Shown: positions 29,183-36,905 of the stretch, piece after piece
How the letters are laid out: each line of letters starts with the position of its first letter
How positions within the stretch are numbered: position 1 is the stretch's first letter
The notes under the pieces: model-generated
Database searches by the model: none
What the model was told of the DNA's origin: nothing
What the model saw: the letters and a program-made list of their open reading frames with translations, nothing else
Source of the DNA: Saccharomonospora viridis DSM 43017
GTDB lineage: Bacteria > Actinomycetota > Actinomycetes > Mycobacteriales > Pseudonocardiaceae
Reading direction: 5' to 3'
Assembly (NCBI RefSeq): GCF_000023865.1
Contig: NC_013159.1
Span: 124,001 to 188,000, forward strand
DNA: 64,000 nucleotides
Program-made: the position numbers and the translations under genes

Positions 29183-31129
29183 ATGCCCGGTAAAGCGGCA
29201 CCGGCTACCGCACCAGAGCAGGCCAAAACCGGCAAATCTGCCGCGAGTGAACGCGTGAGCTCGCAGACGGCCCGGTTCTCCGAGCACAAGGGCACCGGCA
29301 GGCTGCTCACGCAGCGCGGCCTGTTCGCCGGGCCGTCCGATCTGGTGAGCAAGGACCTCTATGCGGAGATCGTCGAGGGGGTGGCCACGCGGCGGCGGGA
29401 GACCGTCATCCTGGAGCCCTCGGCGCGTGTTTCCGGTAACACGTATTTCGGTCGGTTCCCGGCGAGCTACTGGCAGCGCTGGACCACCGTGAAGTCGGTG
29501 GCGGTCGAGGCCGAGGTCAGTGGTTCCGGACAGCTCGCCGTGCGGGCTTCCGACATGGAGGGCGAGCCGCGGACCGTGACCGTGCGCACGGTGGAGGACG
29601 CCAAGGGCGAGCACGTGCGGCTCGACGCCCCGCTCGACAAGTTCCTCGACGGTGGCGCGCTGTGGCTGGACCTGGAGACCGAGAGCGGCACGCTCACAGT
29701 GTCGAACGTGCGTTGGACCGTCGATTCGCCGGAGAAGATCCGGCCGACCGCGGTGACCATCTGCACGATGAACCGGGCCGACGACTGCTTGGGCAACCTG
29801 TTCGCGCTGGCTGATTCGCTGCCCGCGTTGGACACGTTGGACGCCATCTACGTCGCCGACCAGGGCACCGACACGGTGGATTCCCGGGAGGGCTTCGCCG
29901 AGGTCGCCGAGCGGCTCGGGGACAAGCTGCACTACATCAAGCAGCCGAACCTCGGCGGTGCGGGTGGGTTCACCCGTGGTCTGTACGAGGTGGCGGGCAG
30001 CACGGACACCGAGCACGCGAACGTGCTGTTCATGGATGACGACGTGCTCCTGGAGCCGGATTTGATCATCCGGTTGACGGCGTTCTCCAACTGCGCGGCG
30101 AACCCGATGATCGTCGGTGGCCAGATGCTGAACCTGCTGCACCCGCACCAGCTGCACGTGGGCGCCGAGTACGCCGAGCTGAACACGTTGGAGCCGGGAC
30201 AGCCGGTTCCGCACAGCCTGTCCACGGCGGACCTGCTGGGTGTCGACGAGGAGACCGGCAAGCCGAACCGCCAGGAGCGCCGGGTCGACGCCGGCTACAA
30301 CGGCTGGTGGTCGTGCCTCATCCCGTACGAGGTCGTGAAGACGATCGGCTACCCGCTGCCGTTCTTCTTCCAGTGGGACGACGCCGAGTACAGCTATCGG
30401 GCTCGGGCGCACGGGTTCCCGACGGTGACGCTGCCCGGCGCGGGCGTGTGGCACGCCGACTTCCACTGGAAGGACTGGGACGAGTGGCACCGCTACTTCA
30501 ACCTGCGTAACTCGATCATCACGGCGGCCCTGCACAGCCCGTTCGACTTGAACCTGCTCTCGCGGGTGTTGTTGGCGCAGCTGGTGCGCTACCTGCTGAG
30601 CATGCAGTACGGGTTGTCGGCGACGCTGATCACGGCGGTGGAGGACTTCCTGAAGGGGCCGGACATCCTGCACGACGGCGGTGTGGCGGCCATGAAGCGG
30701 ATCCGTGAGATCCGGGCGCAGTATCCGGAGACGAAGCGGTACGCGCCCACCGAGGTGCCGGGGATCCCGTCGAACGACATCAGCATCATCAACACCGCGC
30801 CCCGCCCGAGCCTGCAGCGGTTGGTACTGCTCAAGCGGATCATCTACCGGCTGTTGGGCAAGCACCGTTTCGAGCTGGGCGCGATCCCGAGCGACGAGGC
30901 CCACTGGTGGCACGTGTCGCAGTTCGAGACGGCGGTCGTCACCGACGCGTCCCAGGAGGGTGTGCGGGTGCGCCGCTACGACCGGCAGAAGATGTTCGAG
31001 CTGGCCAAGCGGGGCGTGCAGGTGATCAACCGGTTGCGCAAGGAAGGCAAGGCGGTGCAGGAGGAGTACAAGCGCGCCCTGCCGCGGTTGACCAGCCGGG
31101 AGAACTGGAAGCGTCTCTACCAGCTTTGA
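29183..31129 (+). CDS. glfT2: galactofuranosyltransferase GlfT2
   Basis: Bifunctional polymerising galactofuranosyltransferase that extends galactan with alternating 1,5 and 1,6 linkages on the inner membrane face. The 648-aa protein has an N-terminal beta-sandwich (residues 1-180), a GT-A core with ICTMNRADDCLGNL and the metal-binding VLFMDDDVLLEPD. The acceptor-site FFQWDDAEYSYRARAHGFP and the catalytic-site WHADFHWKDWDEWHRYFN follow, with a C-terminal helical domain. Lengths and motifs match Rv3808c. The ATG is preceded by GGAGG and GAGG. A strong hairpin terminator follows. Confidence 0.97.
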   Translation: MPGKAAPATAPEQAKTGKSAASERVSSQTARFSEHKGTGRLLTQRGLFAGPSDLVSKDLYAEIVEGVATRRRETVILEPSARVSGNTYFGRFPASYWQRWTTVKSVAVEAEVSGSGQLAVRASDMEGEPRTVTVRTVEDAKGEHVRLDAPLDKFLDGGALWLDLETESGTLTVSNVRWTVDSPEKIRPTAVTICTMNRADDCLGNLFALADSLPALDTLDAIYVADQGTDTVDSREGFAEVAERLGDKLHYIKQPNLGGAGGFTRGLYEVAGSTDTEHANVLFMDDDVLLEPDLIIRLTAFSNCAANPMIVGGQMLNLLHPHQLHVGAEYAELNTLEPGQPVPHSLSTADLLGVDEETGKPNRQERRVDAGYNGWWSCLIPYEVVKTIGYPLPFFFQWDDAEYSYRARAHGFPTVTLPGAGVWHADFHWKDWDEWHRYFNLRNSIITAALHSPFDLNLLSRVLLAQLVRYLLSMQYGLSATLITAVEDFLKGPDILHDGGVAAMKRIREIRAQYPETKRYAPTEVPGIPSNDISIINTAPRPSLQRLVLLKRIIYRLLGKHRFELGAIPSDEAHWWHVSQFETAVVTDASQEGVRVRRYDRQKMFELAKRGVQVINRLRKEGKAVQEEYKRALPRLTSRENWKRLYQL

Positions 31130-31143
31130 GACGGGCTGACGGG

Positions 31144-31174
31144 AGGGGTCGTGGGTGGCTCACCCGCGACCCCT
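31144..31174 (+). terminator. terminator of glfT2
   Basis: A 14-bp stem with one G-U pair (31144-31157 with 31161-31174) and a three-base loop, 14 bp after the glfT2 stop. It separates the wall genes from the type VII island. Confidence 0.75.
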
Positions 31175-31299
31175 TCGTCGTGTCGGGGTGCCGGTCGATG
31201 TCGGGGGTTGCCCTGCCTGCTGGGCAGCGCGCGGTTCGGCATCGGTGGGGAACTCGGATTAGCCCCTTTCGAAGGGGGCGTCTGCTGCTAACGTGCGTT

Positions 31300-31315
31300 T
31301 CCGACACATGTCGGA
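31300..31315. promoter_or_regulatory. palindromic operator candidate upstream of espG
   Basis: tccgaca-ca-tgtcgga (31300-31315), seven-base arms with a two-base centre. It starts six bases after a possible -10 hexamer TAACGT (31289-31294) and ends 17 bases before the espG ATG. A bound repressor there would cover the transcription start. Confidence 0.45.
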
Positions 31316-31332
31316 TAGTGGGGGAGCCGGGA

Positions 31333-32118
31333 ATGGTGCAATCGTTTTCGTTGTCGTTGGCCGCGATCGACATCCTGTTCGAGCACCTGAGGCTGGGGCA
31401 TGCGCCGTTCCCGTTCGAGGTGCCGCATCTGGGGCAGACGTTCACCGAGCGGTCGCAGATCAGGCAGGCGGTGTTCCGGGATCTGGAGAGCCGGGACCTC
31501 ATGCGTGGCGGCAGGGTGGACGCCGACGTGGAGGCGGCGCTGGTGACGTTCGCGCGGGGTCCGGTGGCGATCACGGCGGCGGCGAAGTTGGAGAAGGGCG
31601 AGAAGCTGTTCGCCCGTTCGGCGGTGGACGGGCAGCTGGCGGTGTTGGCGAAGCGGGACGGCAATCTCATCGTGTTCAACGAGATCCGGCCGGTCGGGTT
31701 GGTGCCGGAGATCGTGAACCTGATTCCGTCGACGCGGCCGGCGCCGGGACAGTCGGTGACGGTCGCGCAGCCGCAGCCGCAGCAGGACCGGGGCAGGCAT
31801 GCGGCGCCGGATTCGTACGACCCGTTCGCGGGGGTGTCGGCTCCGACGTCGAGGCGGGACCCGCAGTTGCGGATGGTGGAGCGGATGTTCACCAAGCCGC
31901 AGTTGCGGATGGGCCAGTTCACGGCGTTCGCGCAGGGCGGCGGTGGCAAGTCGCGGCATCTGGACCCGGTGGCGTGGTTCGACAGTGAGGACGGACGGAT
32001 CTTCACCACGAGTCGCACGGCCGAGGACGGGCAGAGGTGGTTGACGTACGCGCCGGCGGACAACGCGCGTATCGTCCAGCATTTGTCGTCGCAGGTACAG
32101 CCGTTCCTGCAACGGTGA
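31333..32118 (+). CDS. EspG-family type VII secretion chaperone
   Basis: A 261-aa cytosolic protein matching the ESX EspG family: LSLAAIDILFEHLRLGHAPFPFEVP at the start (in two parts), mid-protein VDGQLAVLAKRDGNLIVFNEIRP, and the C-terminal KPQLRMGQFTAFAQG followed by AWFDSEDGRIFTTSR. EspG proteins bind PPE-type substrates and guide them to the secretion machine. The ATG at 31333 has GGGGAG about six bases upstream. It heads a module with PPE-like and YxxxE-type small proteins, which supports the chaperone role. A degraded copy of its 3' end recurs at 33.98-34.06 kb. GC content drops just downstream. Confidence 0.88.
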   Translation: MVQSFSLSLAAIDILFEHLRLGHAPFPFEVPHLGQTFTERSQIRQAVFRDLESRDLMRGGRVDADVEAALVTFARGPVAITAAAKLEKGEKLFARSAVDGQLAVLAKRDGNLIVFNEIRPVGLVPEIVNLIPSTRPAPGQSVTVAQPQPQQDRGRHAAPDSYDPFAGVSAPTSRRDPQLRMVERMFTKPQLRMGQFTAFAQGGGGKSRHLDPVAWFDSEDGRIFTTSRTAEDGQRWLTYAPADNARIVQHLSSQVQPFLQR

Positions 32119-32200
32119 GGACGAGTCGGGCCGGACGGTCTCACGGCCGGGTGGAAGTGCTCGTCTTCGTAAATCGCCCCTGCGGACGGGGTGTGACCGG

Positions 32201-32206
32201 TAGACT
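32201..32206 (+). promoter_or_regulatory. -10 hexamer of cassette copy 1
   Basis: TAGACT in the context gtgtgaccggtagactgc, conserved at 34131-34136 before copy 2. The leader is about 27 bases with a GGGGGT ribosome-binding site before the ATG. Confidence 0.5.
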
Positions 32207-32239
32207 GCGCAGGCCGTAGGCGCGACGCGGGGGTGACGC

Positions 32240-32704
32240 ATGCCAACTTATGAAGAGCCGGCAGTCAGGGGACAGCAATCGGGCAACTGGTTGGACGCAG
32301 TCAGCGCGATGGCTGCCAGCGTGACCACGGGCTCCGGCAGCTCGATGACCTCGGAAGCCAAGAAGATGCTGGCTTCGGCGAAGTCCGGCGGTTTCATGGT
32401 CAGCGAAGAGGCAGCAAAGCCGATCCGTGATGTGCTGGACAGGATGAAGTGGCGAGTTGAAGAGCTGATCAACGAGCTAGGAAACATCGCAGGAACCGAA
32501 CCAGCACTGGGTAATCATGAATACGGAAAGCGTGTCGCGGTTCATCAGCAAGAGGCTTTTGCAGGGGATGAGGGTTCCGCAATCTCTGTTCTTCAAGCAC
32601 TCCACAGCGTCTTGGATGACTCATATAATGCCCTAGAAATTGCTGTGAAAAAATACTCCGAATCAGAGTCTTCGGCCTCCGATGTTTTCAAGGGGAAGGC
32701 CTGA
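32240..32704 (+). CDS. small helical type VII secretion substrate-like protein (copy 1)
   Basis: A 154-aa soluble helical protein without signal peptide. After a short N-terminal tail (MPTYEEP) it has EAKKMLASAKSGGFMVSEEA, identical in the second copy, then two long amphipathic helices. The last helix ends KKYSESESSASD, which contains YxxxE, the general type VII export signal. There is no WxG motif, so it is more like a PE/EspA-type partner for the PPE-like protein. GGGGGT precedes the ATG. It is followed after one base by the lipoprotein gene. Base composition is far less GC-rich than the flanking wall genes. The family is not named with certainty. Confidence 0.8.
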   Translation: MPTYEEPAVRGQQSGNWLDAVSAMAASVTTGSGSSMTSEAKKMLASAKSGGFMVSEEAAKPIRDVLDRMKWRVEELINELGNIAGTEPALGNHEYGKRVAVHQQEAFAGDEGSAISVLQALHSVLDDSYNALEIAVKKYSESESSASDVFKGKA

Positions 32705-32705
32705 A

Positions 32706-33296
32706 ATGCGATATTCCTTTATGATTTCGGTTGGTGTCACAGCGGTCTTCCTTGCTTTGTCGGGATGCTCCTCAGAAGAGTCAGGAACTGCTGAACCCGA
32801 GTTATCGGACGTTGCTCAATCGAGTATTCCTAGTGAAGTGCCGGAGACCAATCGGTCGTCGCCACAAAGTTCGAATGGTCTTGCCGATGTCAAGCCTTGC
32901 TCGTTGTTGACAACCGATGAGCTAAAAATTCTCGGTGAATATGAGGAAGGTGTCGATAAGCTAGTTGGGTCGGGTCGTGTATGCCAATGGAAGGAAGTAC
33001 GTGATCCTGATGCCGGCCAATCAGCCACGTTAACCGTCACTCTGAGAGAGAACGGCGGGTTAGACGATCACCTTGATCAGGGATACGGCGAGCGTAGAGG
33101 AATGACAGACACTACTGGTCGTGCAGTGAAGGAGCTACCGACCAGTATCGGTTGTGTCGTGATGATGGCCGTTGGTGAGAGTGAACGTGTCGAAGTCGCA
33201 GCTTCGAAAGTGGGTAGCGACCTGACCAGACAAGATTTTTGCAAGATGGTCGGCGAAGTCGCGGAGATTATCGATCCTAAGCTTCCTCGAGGGTGA
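32706..33296 (+). CDS. DUF3558-type lipoprotein (copy 1)
   Basis: A 196-aa lipoprotein precursor. The signal peptide ends in a lipobox, FLALSGCSSEE (Cys near residue 21), followed by a Ser/Glu/Pro-rich linker and the DUF3558 core: PCSLLTTDELKILGEYEEG, then GRVCQWKE, and a C-terminal Cys-containing CKMVGEVAEIIDPKLPRG. It should sit on the outer face of the membrane. DUF3558 proteins are often encoded near EspG and PPE-like genes in this order, but their role is unknown. ATG preceded by GGAAGG. Strong identity of its last residues (EIIDPKLP) with copy 2 reflects the tandem duplication. Confidence 0.82.
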   Translation: MRYSFMISVGVTAVFLALSGCSSEESGTAEPELSDVAQSSIPSEVPETNRSSPQSSNGLADVKPCSLLTTDELKILGEYEEGVDKLVGSGRVCQWKEVRDPDAGQSATLTVTLRENGGLDDHLDQGYGERRGMTDTTGRAVKELPTSIGCVVMMAVGESERVEVAASKVGSDLTRQDFCKMVGEVAEIIDPKLPRG

Positions 33297-33302
33297 CCTA
33301 AT

Positions 33303-33982
33303 ATGGCTGCGAAATATCCGCTCCAGCCAACTCCAGAAGAATTTATTGCGATGGAGCCGGAAGAGATTCGGCGGCATATCGCGATGGGTATGGTTCCCCC
33401 GGAGTTGTCTGATGAGCAGCTCAAGCAGTCGCCTCCAGTACGTTGCAGCCATATCTCTATGCTCGAGATGCGGCGGGTGATAGCGGGATTATCCAGCGAG
33501 CGATTTCGCTGTTTTCCTCCGGGATGGAATCCCGTCGTATTTTTGATGAGAAGCGGCAAGAGCTGAATTCTTATAACATCGAATATCGCGAAGGTATCCC
33601 TCCGTCAGAATTTGATTATCTCGGTATCGCTCATGAGAAGCTGAAGTCGGACGTCGAGTATATCTCCCCGGAAGGAATCACCGTCTACTCGGACGGATAT
33701 CACAAATTATACAAGCTTTTCTCCGATTTGTCGGAGGAGCTCAAAGCTGCAGTTAATAAGTCGAAGCAGGGTTGGGAAGGCGAAGCCGCGGAAAGTGCTC
33801 ATGGGTACTTCACGAGTCTAGCCACTTGGTCAGAGGGGAACTCAGTAAATGCTGATATGGCTTCCCAAATAATCGCAGCCGAAGCCGATGCCGCCAGTGC
33901 TGAGAAGAGCAGCATGCCCGAGCCCATCCCCTTCGACTTGGAGATGGTGAGTTGGATGCCGATGAAGAGGTGGTGTCGGTGA
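33303..33982 (+). pseudogene. PPE-like gene, frameshifted and truncated (copy 1)
   Basis: The frame from ATG 33303 encodes PEEIRRHIAMGMVPPELSDEQLKQ, matching the N-terminus of the intact gene at 35234, and then goes out of frame. From about 33437 the match resumes one frame over (QPYLYARDAAGDSG … KQGWEGEAAESAHGYF … MPEPIPFDLE). Comparison places a single-base deletion near 33434-33435. After the MVSW residues (about 33958) the homology stops. The remaining 300 residues of the intact gene (Gly-rich tail) are missing, and an espG remnant follows. Inactive as a full-length product; the 3' fragment could in principle still be translated. Confidence 0.88.
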
Positions 33983-34062
33983 CGTTTGCGCGAGGATTGT
34001 GGCGGTAAGTCGCGTTCCCTGGTGCTGGTGGCGTGGTCAGACAGCGAGGATGGGTTAGGTCG
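33981..34062 (+). pseudogene. remnant of the espG 3' end
   Basis: The bases gtttgcgcgaggattgtggc and the following ggtaagtcgcg…ggtggcgtggtcagacagcgaggatgg align with espG codons at about 31927-32000 (FAQGGGGKSR…PVAWFDSEDGR). The match has indels and a stop in frame, so it is not translated as EspG. It marks the junction of the tandem duplication. Confidence 0.8.
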
Positions 34063-34130
34063 GAGAACCACGTGACCTGTGTAGAAGCGCTCGTCTTTTC
34101 GAAACCGCCTTGGGGGCGGGGTGTGACCGG

Positions 34131-34136
34131 TAGACT
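34131..34136 (+). promoter_or_regulatory. -10 hexamer of cassette copy 2
   Basis: TAGACT in the same gtgtgaccggtagactgc context as at 32201-32206, upstream of the second small-protein gene. Confidence 0.5.
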
Positions 34137-34173
34137 GCACGAGGCCATGATCGCGACGCGCGGGGGGTGACGC

Positions 34174-34626
34174 ATGCCAATTTACGAGGAGCCGGTGAAG
34201 ACCGGTGCCGCAGACGGGGCTGTAGCGGCGATGAGAGCCAGTTTCAACAGCAAGAACGTTGGTTCGATGGCCTCGGAAGCCAAGAAGATGCTGGCTTCGG
34301 CGAAGTCCGGCGGTTTCATGGTCAGCGAAGAGGCGGCGCAGCCGATCATCGACGTACTCACCGAAATGACGGACCGTGTCGATAGGCTGTCTCACGAACT
34401 CAGTTTCGTTTCGTCGCAGGCGCCCACGCTCGGAAGTCATGACTATGGGCAGCGGGTGGCCGAGCATCAGTACGAGGCTTTCTGGGGCGGCGACGGTTCT
34501 GCGGTTCAAGTGCTGAAACAACTGAGGAACGTTCTCGAAGATGCCTCGAACGCTCTGAACATCGCGAAGAAGAAGTACCAAGAGTCCGAAGCGGGCGCCA
34601 CCAACACTTTTGGGGGCCGGATTTGA
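34174..34626 (+). CDS. small helical type VII secretion substrate-like protein (copy 2)
   Basis: A 150-aa paralogue of the gene at 32240: it begins MPIYEEPVKTG and shares EAKKMLASAKSGGFMVSEEA. The last helix ends KKKYQESEAGATNTF, again with YxxxE at the same place. No signal peptide or WxG motif. GGGGGGT precedes the ATG. The stop overlaps the TTG start of the lipoprotein gene (TTGA). Conservation of the export-signal tyrosine and glutamate in both copies supports secretion by an ESX system encoded elsewhere. Confidence 0.82.
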   Translation: MPIYEEPVKTGAADGAVAAMRASFNSKNVGSMASEAKKMLASAKSGGFMVSEEAAQPIIDVLTEMTDRVDRLSHELSFVSSQAPTLGSHDYGQRVAEHQYEAFWGGDGSAVQVLKQLRNVLEDASNALNIAKKKYQESEAGATNTFGGRI

Positions 34627-35228
34627 GCCGCAACAACCAGCAGCGTGTTCGGTCAATGGTAGCAGCGTTGGGGACGATAGCGCTGTTGGCTACCGGTTGT
34701 TCGGGTGACGAACCAGGAACCGCCTCGCCTGGGGAGCTGAACGAAGCGTCGCCGAGTTCGAGCGAGCAGGGGTCGTCGGTGAAAGTATCTCCCTCGAACT
34801 CGCCAGGATTGAGCGGTCTGGATCCTTGCGCGATATTGAGCACCAGTGAATTGTCCGTAATCGGTTCCTTTGAGGAAGGTTCCGGTAGGCCAACTGAGTC
34901 TGGTCGTCTCTGTGAGTGGAAGGAACAGCGTAGTTCCGACGGCGTGTCTTCGACATTGACGGTCACCGTTCGAGAAGGCGTGAACCTTGACTCGGTCCGG
35001 GATATCGGTTCCGGATTGCAGAAGGGCATTACCGAGGGCTCTGGACGTGCCTTGGTTCGAACCTATAGCACGGAGCAAACAGGATGCCTCGTTGTGATGG
35101 CGGTAAGTCAGCAAGAGCGGGTGGAAGTTGCTCTCTCGGAGCTTTCGGGCAGTTTCGGTAGTGAACAAGCCTGCGAAATGGTCGATCAAATCGTAGAAAT
35201 AATTGATCCGAAACTTCCTCTGGGGTGA
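34623..35228 (+). CDS. DUF3558-type lipoprotein (copy 2)
   Basis: A 201-aa lipoprotein precursor with lipobox ALLATGCSGDE, a Ser-rich linker, and the DUF3558 core PCAILSTSELSVIGSFEEG and GRLCEWKEQ, ending EQACEMVDQIVEIIDPKLPLG. A TTG start overlaps the upstream stop codon; GGGG lies before it. Its own stop overlaps or abuts the start of the PPE-like gene. It is paralogous to the gene at 32706. Confidence 0.82.
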   Translation: MSRNNQQRVRSMVAALGTIALLATGCSGDEPGTASPGELNEASPSSSEQGSSVKVSPSNSPGLSGLDPCAILSTSELSVIGSFEEGSGRPTESGRLCEWKEQRSSDGVSSTLTVTVREGVNLDSVRDIGSGLQKGITEGSGRALVRTYSTEQTGCLVVMAVSQQERVEVALSELSGSFGSEQACEMVDQIVEIIDPKLPLG

Positions 35229-35233
35229 CCGAT

Positions 35234-36781
35234 ATGGCGATGAGGGAAGATCAGCCTACGGCAGAACAGTTTGTCGAGATGTCGCCGGAGGAGATTCGGC
35301 ACTATCTTGACTCGGGTAAAACCCCTCCGGAACTGTCCGATAGTCAGTTGAAACAACTCCCGGCCAGTCTTCTTGAGCCTTACATATACGCTCGTGAGGC
35401 TTCCGGTGACGTTGGCGTCTTCGGCCGTGTTATGGCGAGTATCTCCTCGCGGGTAGAGGCTAGCAATATTCTTGAGCAAAAGCAGCGTATGCTGAGTTCC
35501 CACGATATCGAATATCGTGGTGGGCTGCCATCGTCAGACTCGAATTACCTTGGTATCGATCACCAAAAGCTAAAATCGGATACCGAGTCAATCTCGGCTG
35601 AGGGTATTACCGTTTACTCGGACAACTATCATAAGATTCATCAGCTTTTCTCAGAGTTGTCCGAACAGCTCAATTCTGCGATCAATAAGTCTAAGCAGGG
35701 TTGGGAAGGTGACGCCGCAGACAGCGCGCACGGGTACTTCGCGAGCCTGGCCACTTGGGCTGAGGGAAACTCAGTGAACGCCGATATGGCTTCCCAAATT
35801 ATTGCAGCCGAAGCCGATGCCGCCAGTACTGCGAAGAACAGCATGCCCGAGCCCATCCCCTTCGACTTGGAGAAGGAGATGGAAAGCTGGGGTTCGAACC
35901 CTCTCACCACCATCGAGCAGATTTCCAAGACCTTCGAAAAGTGGGAGGAAAGCCGGGCCGCGCACGAGCAGGCCGCGGAGGTCATGCACCGCTACGACGC
36001 GGAGCTGCAGGAAGCCGGCAACAAGCAGCCCGTGTTCGCTGAGCCCCCGTCGTTCGGCGGTGGGAGCGCGGAGAGCAGCGTCAAGCCCAGCGGGGTGATC
36101 CAGGTTCCGGACACCTCTGCTACCGGCGGCGGCACCAAGGCCTCAGGGTATGCCGGTGTGCCCGGAGGGTCGGTTTCTCCTTCGACCGGTGGTGGAGGCT
36201 ACGGCGGTGGTGGCCTCGGTGCTCCCTCCCCGACTCCGCCGCCGGGGGGTGGGCCTTCCACCGGGGCCGGTGTGGTGCCGCCGGTGACACGACCCTCCGG
36301 GTTGAACCCCGGTGGTGGCATGACCCGGCCACCAGCCGGCGGGCGTGGTTCCCAGCGCAGCGGGTTCGGTCCCGGCGGCATGGGTGCGGTCCCGGCCGCG
36401 GGCCTGGCAGGCGGATTCGGTCCCGGCGGCGGTGGCGGCGGTGGAAGCTACGGCGGCGGCCGGGTCCCGGGCGCCGGGTTCGGGCCCGGCGGCGGTGCTG
36501 GCGGAGCCGGTGGTGCTGGGGCTGGTTCGGGCGCGGCCACCGGGGCCAGGCCGATGGGCGGTCCCGCAGCGGCAGGGCCCGGCGCGGCAGCGGCGGCTGC
36601 CGGTGCGGCCGGCCGTGGTGGCATGGGGGCGGCTCCCATGGGGGCCGGAGCCGGTGCCGGTAAGGGCGGCCAAGGCGGAGAGGACAACGAACACCAACGT
36701 CCCACCTACCTGGTCGAAGCCGACCCCGACGACGTCTTCGGCACCGACCAACGCACCGCACCACCCGTCATCGGCGCCTGA
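35234..36781 (+). CDS. PPE-like type VII secretion protein with Gly/Pro-rich tail
   Basis: 515 aa. Residues 1-270 are helical, with a WxG turn in NKSKQGWEGDAADSAHGYF (Trp157), as at the helical-hairpin tip of WXG100 and PPE proteins. Long helices follow up to VMHRYDAELQEAG. From about residue 275 the protein is a low-complexity Gly/Pro/Ala tail (GGG, PGGG, AAAA runs) and ends DDVFGTDQRTAPPVIGA. The ATG at 35234 matches the start of the broken copy; a GTG nine bases upstream overlaps the lipoprotein stop. The 5' half is AT-rich, the tail strongly GC-rich. It is probably secreted with the YxxxE protein and chaperoned by EspG. Confidence 0.8.
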   Translation: MAMREDQPTAEQFVEMSPEEIRHYLDSGKTPPELSDSQLKQLPASLLEPYIYAREASGDVGVFGRVMASISSRVEASNILEQKQRMLSSHDIEYRGGLPSSDSNYLGIDHQKLKSDTESISAEGITVYSDNYHKIHQLFSELSEQLNSAINKSKQGWEGDAADSAHGYFASLATWAEGNSVNADMASQIIAAEADAASTAKNSMPEPIPFDLEKEMESWGSNPLTTIEQISKTFEKWEESRAAHEQAAEVMHRYDAELQEAGNKQPVFAEPPSFGGGSAESSVKPSGVIQVPDTSATGGGTKASGYAGVPGGSVSPSTGGGGYGGGGLGAPSPTPPPGGGPSTGAGVVPPVTRPSGLNPGGGMTRPPAGGRGSQRSGFGPGGMGAVPAAGLAGGFGPGGGGGGGSYGGGRVPGAGFGPGGGAGGAGGAGAGSGAATGARPMGGPAAAGPGAAAAAAGAAGRGGMGAAPMGAGAGAGKGGQGGEDNEHQRPTYLVEADPDDVFGTDQRTAPPVIGA

Positions 36782-36799
36782 ACCACACCACAAACCCAA

Positions 36800-36836
36800 C
36801 CGCGGGGGCGTGACCACAACGGACACGCCCCCGCGG
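36800..36836 (+). terminator. terminator of the type VII cassette
   Basis: Perfect 13-bp inverted repeat (36800-36812 and 36824-36836) with an 11-base loop, 19 bp after the PPE-like stop. Confidence 0.8.
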
Positions 36837-36905
36837 TGTGTTCACCACTGCCATCGCCGTCGATCCTCGGCGACACAAACAACCGAAACACAAGAAAGGT
36901 CAACC

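Larger units (their letters stand above)
31924..33958 (+). repeat. tandem duplication, copy 1 (espG 3' end to PPE-like N-terminus)
   Basis: This segment covers the 3' end of espG, the intergenic promoter, the 154-aa gene, the DUF3558 gene and the first two thirds of a PPE-like gene. It is repeated in the same order at about 33983-35890. The intergenic part (…gtgtgaccggtagactgc…gtgacgcatgcca) is nearly identical in both copies, while the genes have diverged. The PPE-like gene of this copy is frameshifted and cut off at the junction. Confidence 0.85.
33983..35890 (+). repeat. tandem duplication, copy 2
   Basis: Second copy of the espG-3'-end/promoter/small protein/DUF3558/PPE-like N-terminus segment (see 31924-33958). 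Here the PPE-like frame is intact and continues into its C-terminal tail. Divergence between copies (about half of the residues in the lipoproteins differ) shows that the duplication is not recent. Confidence 0.85.

Noticed and set aside
36060..36700. Gly/Pro-rich tract as a tandem repeat array or collagen-like gene
   Set aside because: Units are irregular and in frame with the PPE-like protein, so it is a low-complexity tail rather than a DNA repeat.
36345..36905. Plus-strand frame joining the Gly-rich tail region to the third DUF3558 lipoprotein
   Set aside because: A strong terminator lies inside. The lipoprotein has its own ribosome-binding site, start codon and signal peptide at 36906.
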